Source of the DNA: Serratia rubidaea
GTDB taxonomy: Bacteria > Pseudomonadota > Gammaproteobacteria > Enterobacterales > Enterobacteriaceae
NCBI GenBank assembly: GCA_901472405.1
Contig: LR590463.1
Span: 62,001-126,000 of the forward strand
Direction of reading: 5' to 3'
Length of the DNA: 64,000 bases
In this document: positions 57,141 through 64,000 of the stretch, in pieces
How the letters are laid out: every line of letters starts with the position of its first letter
Position numbering within the stretch: position 1 is the stretch's first letter
Notes under the pieces: model-generated
The model's input: only the letters and a program-made list of their open reading frames with translations
The model's database searches: none
What the model was told of the DNA's origin: nothing
Translations under genes and position numbers: made by a program

Positions 57141-57719
57141 ATGAGTGTTTCTCTTTCGAAAGGCGGTAACGTTTCTCTGACCAAAACGGCGCCAACCATG
57201 AAAAATGTGTTGATTGGCCTGGGCTGGGATGCTCGCTCTACCGATGGTCAGGACTTTGACCTGGACGCGTCTGCTTTCCTGTTGGCGGCGAATGGCAAAG
57301 TGCGCGGCGACGCCGACTTTATTTTCTATAACAACCTGACATCAACCGACGGCTCGATAACCCATACCGGTGATAACCGCACCGGTGAAGGTGACGGCGA
57401 TGATGAATCCCTGAAGATTAAACTGGATGCCGTTCCTGCGGATGTAGATAAAGTGATTTTTGTGGTCACCATCCACGATGCGCAGGCGCGTCGTCAGAGC
57501 TTTGGTCAGGTTTCCGGCGCATTTATCCGCCTGGTCAATGACGATACCCAGACTGAAGTTGCACGTTACGATCTGTCGGAAGACGCCTCTACCGAGACCG
57601 CGATGCTGTTCGGTGAACTTTATCGTCACGGCAGTGAGTGGAAATTCCGTGCCGTCGGTCAGGGTTATACCGGCGGGCTGGCATCCGTTTGTGCTCAATA
57701 CGGCATTAACGCATCCTGA
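57141..57719 (+). CDS. terD: TerD stress protein
   Basis: 192 residues. Calcium-binding motifs [11 protein letters not shown] and [17 protein letters not shown] are complete. [16 protein letters not shown] at the start and [20 protein letters not shown] near the end are typical. It is the last ter gene here: no terE or terF follows, and a terminator lies 127 bases downstream. Intact. Confidence 0.97.
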   Translation: MSVSLSKGGNVSLTKTAPTMKNVLIGLGWDARSTDGQDFDLDASAFLLAANGKVRGDADFIFYNNLTSTDGSITHTGDNRTGEGDGDDESLKIKLDAVPADVDKVIFVVTIHDAQARRQSFGQVSGAFIRLVNDDTQTEVARYDLSEDASTETAMLFGELYRHGSEWKFRAVGQGYTGGLASVCAQYGINAS

Positions 57720-57845
57720 TAGGGCTGCCGTTTGTCATTCGCGGGGATTAACCACTAACGGAGTTATTGGTTCTTGCTGTTTGATGACTCTATTACCGCA
57801 ATAACAGACAGACTAAAGCCGCACCTATCGGCCGAATAAACGAAG

Positions 57846-57880
57846 GTCCGCAATAATATGAGTTTGTTGCGGACTTTTTT
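57846..57880 (+). terminator. Terminator after terD
   Basis: GTCCGCAA pairs with TTGCGGAC (8 bp, 13-base loop), followed by TTTTTT. Confidence 0.85.
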
Positions 57881-57982
57881 ATGCGGCCATCCTGCTTGGC
57901 GGATTTTTATTAAAAATTCACTGTGTGAATATTTTCTTTCTGCTTTCCCTGCCACCCTTGGCATAACACCTTGGTGCAGATG

Positions 57983-58663
57983 TTATCGCTGGTCACCAAG
58001 ATGTTTGGTATGCAGCGGGGCGAGCGGACGTTTCCTGGAGCGCCAGACGGGATGGAAATGCCGCCAGTGGGCATCCTTTGCGGCGGCCAACAATTCATAA
58101 TCCCCGCGTGAGTCGCCCCATGCCTTAAGGTGAAAGTTGCTGAGAGAACCATAGATTGATTCAAGCCGGCGGATTTTCTGAATACAGCGACAGTTATGGC
58201 CAACAATACGGCCGGTAAGTACGCCGTTAACGCTCTCCAGCTGCGTACCGATAAGTTTGATGCCTAGGCGGTTGGCAAAAGGCTGGAGGACGAGCATTGG
58301 CGATGCCGAACATAGTGTGACTTCGGCGCCGGCGGAGACCTCGGCGGCGACGGCCATCAAACCTTTTGGGCGCATAAGGTGTGTCCAATACCGATCGCAG
58401 TATTCTTCGGCTTTGGCCTTTAACCATGCCTCATCAACGTCGGTAAGAAACAGGGTGATCAGCACTTCTTTAAGCTCATCACGGGTGAGTTTTCGCCGCA
58501 TGCATCTGAGCGTTGGGATAACGAGCTTGGTCATGTTTTTGATAAAGCGTCGTTTGCCAAATGCGAAGCGTAGAAATGGCAGAAAACTATCATGTCTGGT
58601 CAAGGTACCGTCAAAGTCAAAGACAGCAAGTACATGACTTTTTGCTTTAATCGTTTGTGGCAT
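57983..58663 (-). CDS. HAD-IB family phosphatase
   Basis: 226 residues. The catalytic motif VFDFDGTLTRHDS (about 15-27), CSASPMLVL for motif II and WGDSRGDYELL for motif IV define a SerB-like HAD-IB hydrolase. The basic N-terminal third (RRFIKNMTKLVIPTLRCMRRK) resembles membrane-near phosphatases such as PgpC, but no clear membrane helix exists. It converges with terD. Substrate unknown. Intact. Confidence 0.82.
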   Translation of the reverse strand: MPQTIKAKSHVLAVFDFDGTLTRHDSFLPFLRFAFGKRRFIKNMTKLVIPTLRCMRRKLTRDELKEVLITLFLTDVDEAWLKAKAEEYCDRYWTHLMRPKGLMAVAAEVSAGAEVTLCSASPMLVLQPFANRLGIKLIGTQLESVNGVLTGRIVGHNCRCIQKIRRLESIYGSLSNFHLKAWGDSRGDYELLAAAKDAHWRHFHPVWRSRKRPLAPLHTKHLGDQR

Positions 58664-59137
58664 AATATATTAAAATTATTTAGGTAATAAAAAAGCCATA
58701 AAACATTATAGGGATATTATTAGGCAAGTCGAGCCTCTGCGGTTTTTTATCGGGGGTGTTTATTGTGCGTTGCGGTGATTTTCCTGATGCGAATTTATAG
58801 TCAAAAGTTAATAAACGCCATCACTGTTATTGCCGCTATACGTCCAGACTTACTTATTTTATGGCAGTGAATTATTAAGGCTTACTCTATCGGGTTGGGC
58901 GTTGGCGATCTTTCCACGTGGATGAATACGCTATTTTACTTCTCTTTATCAACCAGGCCGTGCGTCTGCCCGGCGCAGGTCTATCCCCCGCGGTATCGCG
59001 CCACGGGGGATAAGGGTTAACGCATGGGCGCCGGGGCGGCGTCGATGCGCACGCACATCAGCGCATCAGGCTTCTGGCGCTGGTCCTTACCGCGCCGCTC
59101 TGCCTGTGATCCTTACCATAAAGCCCAAAATAGCGTG
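58664..59137. other. Intergenic region with one strong hairpin
   Basis: 474 bases. TATCCCCCG (58982-58990) pairs with CGGGGGATA (59004-59012), a perfect 9-bp stem with a 13-base loop, without a T tract on either strand. The first part is AT-rich and probably contains the promoter of the leftward HAD gene. I see no gene. Confidence 0.4.
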
Positions 59138-60138
59138 TTAAAACCCGGCCAGCACGATTTTGCCGCGTGCCTTGCCGCTTTCGATCAGGGCATGCGCCTT
59201 GCGCAGGTTGTCTGCGGTGATCGGCCCGTAGTGATCGCCCAGCGTTGAGCGCAGGGTGCCGTCGTCAATCAGGCGGCTGACGTGCTGCAGAATGTCGTGC
59301 TGGCGCTGCATATCGGCGGTCTGGAAGATGGCGCGGGTAAACATCAGCTCCCAGTGCAGCGAGATGGCCTTGCGCTTGAGCGGCATCACGTCGAGGACCT
59401 GCGGATCGTCAATCACCCCCATGCGCCCCTGCGGCGCCAGCACCTCGACAATCTGGTCAAAGTGTTGGTCGGTGTGGGTCAGGCTGGCGCGTAGCGCACC
59501 TGTTCGATGCCGATTTTTTTCAGCTCGTCCGCCAGCGGACGGCTGTGGTCGATCACATGGTGCGCGCCGAGGGATTTCACCCACTTGGCGGTTTCCGGCC
59601 GTGAGGCGGTGCCGATCACCGTCAGCCCGGTCAGCTTGCGCGCCAGCTGGGTCATGATGGAGCCGACGCCGCCGCCGGCGCCGACGATCAGCAGCGCCGC
59701 GTCTTCGTCCGGTTTTACTTCCAGGCGGTCAAACAGCAGCTCCCAGGCGGTCAGCGAGGTTAACGGCAGCGCCGCCGCGTCGGCATCGCTCAGCGACTGC
59801 GGCTTGCGGCCGGCGATGCGCTCATCCACCAGGCTGTATTCGGCATAAGATCCAGGGCGTACGATGGAGCCGGCGTAAAACACCTCGTCGCCCGGTTGGA
59901 ACAGGCTGACCTCTGCGCCGACGGCCTCTACTTCGCCGACGGCGTCCCAGCCCAGAATGCGCGGTTCATCGGTTGGCGCGCCGTTGCGCACCTTGGTATC
60001 TACCGGGTTGACGGAGATGGCGCGGATTTTTACCAGCAGGTCGCGCGGGCCGGGCTGCGGCTTGGGCAGATCGGTTTCGTACAGCGACTGCGGATCGGCG
60101 ATGGGCAAACCGTTCTGGCGGTAAACAATGGCTTTCAT
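59138..60138 (-). CDS. Zinc-type alcohol dehydrogenase/quinone reductase-like protein (one frameshift)
   Basis: About 333 residues of the medium-chain dehydrogenase superfamily, quinone-oxidoreductase type: LVKIRAISVNPVDTKVRNG, ILGWDAVGEVEAVG, a nucleotide-binding VGAGGGVGSIMTQLAR and GTASRPETAKWVKSLGA. No structural-zinc cysteine cluster is visible. The frame breaks near 59490 and continues as SLTHTDQHFDQIVEVLAPQG. It is divergent from a LysR gene 152 bases away that probably regulates it. Likely NADPH-dependent; substrate unknown. Confidence 0.85.
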
Positions 60139-60290
60139 TATGCGGTTCCTTCTTTAAGACGGCGAATAATAAAACGCATGTTAAACGCCGTCCGGCGGGC
60201 GAAAAATGCCGAATAGAGAGCAGGACTTTCACTCCTGCAGTGAAAATCATTTACAGTGATAACAGTAGACTTTAAATCAGGGGTAAGGTG

Positions 60291-61196
60291 ATGATTCGTC
60301 TGGAAGACGTGACGCTGTTTGTCCGCTCCGCCGCGCTCGGCAGTTTTTCCAACGCCGCCAGAGAGGCGGATCTGCTGCCCGGCCAGGTCAGCGCGGCGGT
60401 GCAGCGCCTGGAACGGGATCTGGATAAGCGGCTATTTGCCCGCTCCACCCGCAGCCTGCGTCTGACGGCGGAGGGGGAAAAATATCTGCCCTACGCGCTG
60501 GAGATGCTGGCGATCGTGCAGGCGGGGGCGGACAGCCTGCGCAACGCGGATAATGAATTCAGCGGCGAGCTGAAAATCGCGCTGCCCTCCGACACCGGCC
60601 GCAATCTGCTGTTGCCGATGCTCAACGCATTCTGCTGGCAGCACCCGAAGCTGACGCTGCGCCTGTCGCTCTCCGATCAGGTGAGCGATGTCTTCCGCGA
60701 TCCGGTGGACGTGGCGATTCGCTACGGTGTGCTGAACGACAGCAGCTACGTGGCGCTGCCGCTGGCGGACACTAACCGCCGGGTGCTGGCCGCCTCGCCG
60801 GACTATCTGGCGCGCCACGGCCGGCCCGAGACGCTGGATGCGCTGGCGGATCACCACTGCATTTTGTTTACCATCAACGGTCACGCCTGGGACCGCTGGC
60901 CGTTTTATCCCGAGGAGGGACGCCGGGAGCTGAAGATTCACGGGCGGCTGATCAGCGATGACGCCGATGTTGCCCGGCGCTGGGCGGTGGACGGCATGGG
61001 CATTGTCTATAAATCGTGGATCGATCTCTATCCGGACATCGCCGCCGGCAGGCTGGAGGTGCTGCTGCCGCAGATCCCGGGGCAGGCGGCGCCGCTGAAC
61101 TTTATCTGCCCGCACCGGCGGCAGTTCTCACCGGCGATTCGCGAACTGTACCGCCAGCTGCAGCAGGCGCTGAGCGCTATCGCCGGACGACAGTAG
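60291..61196 (+). CDS. LysR-type transcriptional regulator
   Basis: 301 residues. N-terminal helix-turn-helix (FVRSAALGSFSNAAREADL, VSAAVQRLERDL), then an effector domain (SDTGRNLLLPML, VDVAIRYGVLNDSSYVALPL). The ATG at 60291 follows an AGGGGTAAGG sequence; a GTG lies one codon upstream. Divergent from the dehydrogenase gene, its likely target. A hairpin (AATGACG with CGTCATT, 61219-61248) followed by TTTATAAG may end it. Intact. Confidence 0.87.
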   Translation: MIRLEDVTLFVRSAALGSFSNAAREADLLPGQVSAAVQRLERDLDKRLFARSTRSLRLTAEGEKYLPYALEMLAIVQAGADSLRNADNEFSGELKIALPSDTGRNLLLPMLNAFCWQHPKLTLRLSLSDQVSDVFRDPVDVAIRYGVLNDSSYVALPLADTNRRVLAASPDYLARHGRPETLDALADHHCILFTINGHAWDRWPFYPEEGRRELKIHGRLISDDADVARRWAVDGMGIVYKSWIDLYPDIAAGRLEVLLPQIPGQAAPLNFICPHRRQFSPAIRELYRQLQQALSAIAGRQ

Positions 61197-61719
61197 CCGG
61201 TCAATGGTCTCCATCGCTAATGACGTCTGTTTTTCTTAAGGCGTCATTTTATAAGTTTTTTCTTATATATATGATGGATAATAAAACCTAAAATCACAGA
61301 GTTATTGTATATATTCTCATCGGAATTTACGCTGCCCGCCTTAATCCGGCGCTGAGGCGTTGGTCACGGAATAGCCTGTTTTATTTAAATATGGTCCATC
61401 AATACCAAATGGCATTCACAATATTAATTGGTTAATTTAATAATAACACAAAGTAATAACCTTTCTTTTTGTCCTGGTTTGATCGTTTTCAGCGATCAAT
61501 AAGATCTTATTGATCTGCACAACCAATTATCTTTGCGCTTTTTACCTCGTTAAGATCGTAGCGGCTCGCTGCTTTAGCGGGCTGCCATTATTTTATGCTG
61601 CTGACGATCCTTTCCGGCGGCCGGTACCGCGTTTTATTCGGTGCAAGTTTTCTTTATGTATTCGCTCTTCGACCCGGGTGCGAAAGCAAAGCCGTGGCAT
61701 TTTCCTGAGACGATGAATT
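61197..61719. other. Intergenic region upstream of waaQ
   Basis: 523 bases, AT-rich in the middle. Contains the possible LysR-gene terminator at 61219-61248 and probably the promoter of the waa genes. I looked for a JUMPstart/ops element (GGCGGTAG) and did not find a clear one. Confidence 0.45.
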
Positions 61720-62871
61720 ATGAGCAGTCATCCACACGCCGTATTTAACGCCTTCCGCCGGGGATTATTGCCCGACAGTCGTCTCCCCAACGTGTTATTA
61801 CACCGCGAGCGGGTGCAGCGCATATTGGTGATTAAACTGCGCCACTTTGGCGACGTATTACTGACGACGCCGCTGCTCAGTACGCTGCGGGCGAATTATC
61901 CCAACGCGCTGATCGACGTGCTGGTGTATGGCGGTACGGAGGCCATGCTGGCGGGCAACCGCGATGTTTACCTGACCTATACCGTGGACCGCAGCCTCAA
62001 GCATCAGGGGCTGAAGGCGCAATACCGCGGCGAACATGCCCTGTGGAACAGCCTGCGCACCGGCCACTATGATTTGGCGATCAATCTCTCCGACCAGTGG
62101 CGCGCGGCGCTGTACTGCCGTTTGCTCAAACCCACCTTCAGCCTGGGATTCTGCTATCCGAAGCGCAATAACCGGCTGTGGCGGCGTTGCCATTCGCTGC
62201 TGGTGTCTACCGAGGGGCATGAGCGGCAACATACCGTGCTCAATAACCTCAGCATTCTGGCGCCGCTGGCGCTGCCGACGCTGATCACGCGCGTGACGCA
62301 AACCTGGCGGCAGTGCGATCTCGATGAGGTGGAGCGGCTGAGCCGCCACTACCGGCTACGGGACTTTGTGCTGATCCAGCCGGCGGCGCGCTGGGCGTTT
62401 AAAACCTGGACGGCGGCCGGCTTCAGCGAGGTGATCAATCACCTAACCGCCAGGGGGGAGACGGTGGTGCTCACCGGCGGGCGTTCGGCCGAAGAGGCGG
62501 CGATGATTAGCGCCATTCTGGCCGGCTGCATCTCGCCGCAGCGGGTGATCAATCTGGCGGGGCGTCTGGAACTGCCGGAACTGGCGGTGCTGATCGCCCG
62601 CGCCAGGCTGTTTATCGGCGTGGATTCGGTGCCGATGCATATGGCGGCGGCCCTGCAGACGCCGTCCGTGGTGCTGTTCGGCCCCAGCAACCTGACGCAG
62701 TGGTCGCCCTGGCAGGCGCCGCATACGCGGCTGTGGGCCGGTGATTACCGGCCGCTGCCGCCGCCGCAGGCGGTGGACACCGCAACGGCGGAACGCTACC
62801 TGGCGGCGATCCCGCCCGACGATGTGATACGAGCGGTCGACCGGTGGCTGGCGCCCGCTTCTGTGGGCTGA
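61720..62871 (+). CDS. waaQ: LPS heptosyltransferase III-like glycosyltransferase, GT9 family
   Basis: 383 residues. It adds heptose to the inner core of lipopolysaccharide at the cytoplasmic face. GT9 features: ILVIKLRHFGDVLLTTPLL near the N-terminus, FVLIQPAARWAFKTWTAAGF for the donor-binding start, TVVLTGGRSAEE, IGVDSVPMHMAAALQTPSVVLFGPSN with the conserved D-S-x-P-M-H core. WaaQ is the best fit from overall resemblance and from the adjacent ligase gene; another heptosyltransferase is possible. Intact. Confidence 0.85.
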   Translation: MSSHPHAVFNAFRRGLLPDSRLPNVLLHRERVQRILVIKLRHFGDVLLTTPLLSTLRANYPNALIDVLVYGGTEAMLAGNRDVYLTYTVDRSLKHQGLKAQYRGEHALWNSLRTGHYDLAINLSDQWRAALYCRLLKPTFSLGFCYPKRNNRLWRRCHSLLVSTEGHERQHTVLNNLSILAPLALPTLITRVTQTWRQCDLDEVERLSRHYRLRDFVLIQPAARWAFKTWTAAGFSEVINHLTARGETVVLTGGRSAEEAAMISAILAGCISPQRVINLAGRLELPELAVLIARARLFIGVDSVPMHMAAALQTPSVVLFGPSNLTQWSPWQAPHTRLWAGDYRPLPPPQAVDTATAERYLAAIPPDDVIRAVDRWLAPASVG

Positions 62872-62945
62872 CGACGCCTGCGCGTCGATCGTTTCTCCAT
62901 GGCGCTTGCGCCGCATTTTTTATTTCCTGCGATGAGTATTCCACA

Positions 62946-64000
62946 ATGGTTTCTGTTCCTGCGAGTCCCGCCCCGTTGATCCGACAACGATTATTCGCCC
63001 TGACGGCCCTGTTGCTCGGCGCGTCGCTGCCGACCTCCAACTTTCTGATGAACGTCGCTCTGGGCCTGACGCTGGTTTGCCTGCTGTGGCAACGGGATGG
63101 CCGGCAGTGGCAGGCCGTGGCGAGGCAGCCCCTGGTATGGCTGCCGGCGCTGATCGTTGCGCTGTTGGCGCTGTCGCTGCTGACGCACGACTATGCGTAC
63201 GGAACGGCGATGGTCGGCAAGTATAAAAAGCTGCTGTATGTGCTGCCGCTGGCGCTGTTTTTTCTGGCCGATCGCCGCCTGCCGGCGCAGTTTCTCCGCG
63301 GCTTTTTGTGGGCCAACGCGCTGATACTGGCCATCAGCCTGGCCGGCGGCGCCGGGCTGGCGACGCGCTGGGGCATCAGCCCTGACAACCCGACGGTGTT
63401 TAAGCTGCAAATTACCCAGAACGTCTTTATGGCGCTGGCCGCGCTGGTCTGGCTGACGCGCGCCGTTGCCGGCCATGGCGCACGGCGCTGGCAGTACGGC
63501 GCGCTGACGCTGCTGGCGGCGGCCAATGTGCTGCTGATGGTGCAGGGCCGCACGGGCTATGTGGCGCTGGTGGTTGGTGCGGGCGTCTGGCTGCTGTTGA
63601 CGCTGCGCCGCCGCCAGCGGATGGCGGTTATCGCCTGCGGCGTCGTGGCCGTCGCCATGCTGGCGCTGATCCCTAATCTGGCGATGGAGCGGCTGACGCT
63701 GGGGGTGCAGCAGGTGCGGCATTGCGTGCTGGCCCCCGCAGCAACGGCTTATCAAGCCTGCGATAACTCGATGGGGCAGCGCACCGCCTTTGCGCGCGAA
63801 TCGTGGCGGTTGATTCAACAGGCGCCGCTGCTGGGCAACGGCGCCGGCAGTTTCTGGTACGGCAATGCGCAGACCGGCTACAGCGTGCATAATCCACACA
63901 ATGAGTATCTGCTGGCAACGGTGCAAAACGGCCTGCTGGGCCTGACGCTATTTCTTGCCTGGATGTGGTGCTGCTACCGCGTCGCCTGGCGGCAGCCGAC
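62946..64000 (+). CDS. waaL: O-antigen ligase family protein (partial at window end)
   Basis: Open from ATG 62946 to the window end, at least 351 residues. Membrane protein with about ten predicted hydrophobic segments, the Wzy_C-type motif QGRTGYVALVV, GNGAGSFWYGNAQTGY and the conserved periplasmic loop HNPHNEYLLATVQNG. It should join O-antigen from undecaprenyl diphosphate to lipid A-core in the periplasm. It follows waaQ by 74 bases, as in enterobacterial waa clusters. The C-terminus is not seen. It differs from the PglL-like gene at 17990 in lacking the LEYPFY-type motif in the visible part. Confidence 0.85.
   Translation, partial: MVSVPASPAPLIRQRLFALTALLLGASLPTSNFLMNVALGLTLVCLLWQRDGRQWQAVARQPLVWLPALIVALLALSLLTHDYAYGTAMVGKYKKLLYVLPLALFFLADRRLPAQFLRGFLWANALILAISLAGGAGLATRWGISPDNPTVFKLQITQNVFMALAALVWLTRAVAGHGARRWQYGALTLLAAANVLLMVQGRTGYVALVVGAGVWLLLTLRRRQRMAVIACGVVAVAMLALIPNLAMERLTLGVQQVRHCVLAPAATAYQACDNSMGQRTAFARESWRLIQQAPLLGNGAGSFWYGNAQTGYSVHNPHNEYLLATVQNGLLGLTLFLAWMWCCYRVAWRQP

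Noticed and set aside
61197..61719. JUMPstart/ops element before the waa genes
   Set aside because: Only a partial, non-matching GTAGCGG-like stretch near 61559; not enough.
1..64000. CRISPR arrays, insertion sequences, rRNA
   Set aside because: No regularly spaced repeats, transposase motifs or rRNA sequence seen.

Overview
The window is from a GC-rich enterobacterial chromosome. Gene content (xylose operon like that of E. coli, selC, acoK-acoABCL acetoin catabolism, chromosomal ter genes, waaQ/waaL lipopolysaccharide genes) points to Enterobacterales, most likely a Serratia-like organism. Xylose use together with acetoin catabolism would suit a S. rubidaea-like species, but that is inference and no marker gene proves it.

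Layout. 1-5939: xylA (partial, reverse), then xylF-xylG-xylH-xylR forward, with a XylR/CRP control region between xylA and xylF. 5946-9559: a LysR regulator divergent from a CynX/NimT-type transporter, then a secreted phytase-like esterase. 9606-22028: a large fimbrial locus. A PapI-like regulator, a two-domain adhesin and a minor subunit run leftward; a pilin, usher, chaperone and minor subunits run rightward. The rightward operon continues, with overlapping genes, into a PglL-type O-oligosaccharyltransferase, a small lipoprotein, a periplasmic FKBP-type isomerase and a LuxR-type regulator. 22105-22199: selC. About 22200-34250: an AT-richer accessory island next to selC. It holds a 5'-nucleotidase, a NERD-nuclease/helicase, a type I restriction-modification operon with an inserted nuclease-like gene, a decayed rhuM gene and a small possible immunity gene. 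34282-42213: acoK divergent from acoABCL. 42725-49163: alanine/glycine symporter, MocR-type regulator, eamA, a GNAT acetyltransferase and an MFS transporter. 49202-57719: a tellurium/stress locus, with a four-gene metabolic module leftward and terZABCD rightward. 57983-61196: a HAD phosphatase, a quinone-reductase-like dehydrogenase and its divergent LysR regulator. 61720-64000: waaQ and the start of waaL.

Sequence quality. Many genes carry single-base frameshifts, mostly in runs of one base. The damaged genes still have nearly the same total length as their intact relatives and conserved protein in the neighbouring frame. Most are therefore probably sequencing or assembly errors, not pseudogenes. 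I give the whole gene span for such genes and state where the frame changes. The rhuM remnant is a real exception: it combines stops, frame changes and an internal loss.

How the parts work together. The xyl genes import and start breakdown of xylose under XylR. The aco genes split acetoin using a dedicated 2-oxo-acid-dehydrogenase-like complex under AcoK. The fimbrial locus combines a PapI/Dam-type switch region with a possible glycosylation and folding module, the most novel-looking system in the window. The island is a defence cluster. The ter locus couples TerD-family proteins to a predicted nucleoside-like metabolite pathway.
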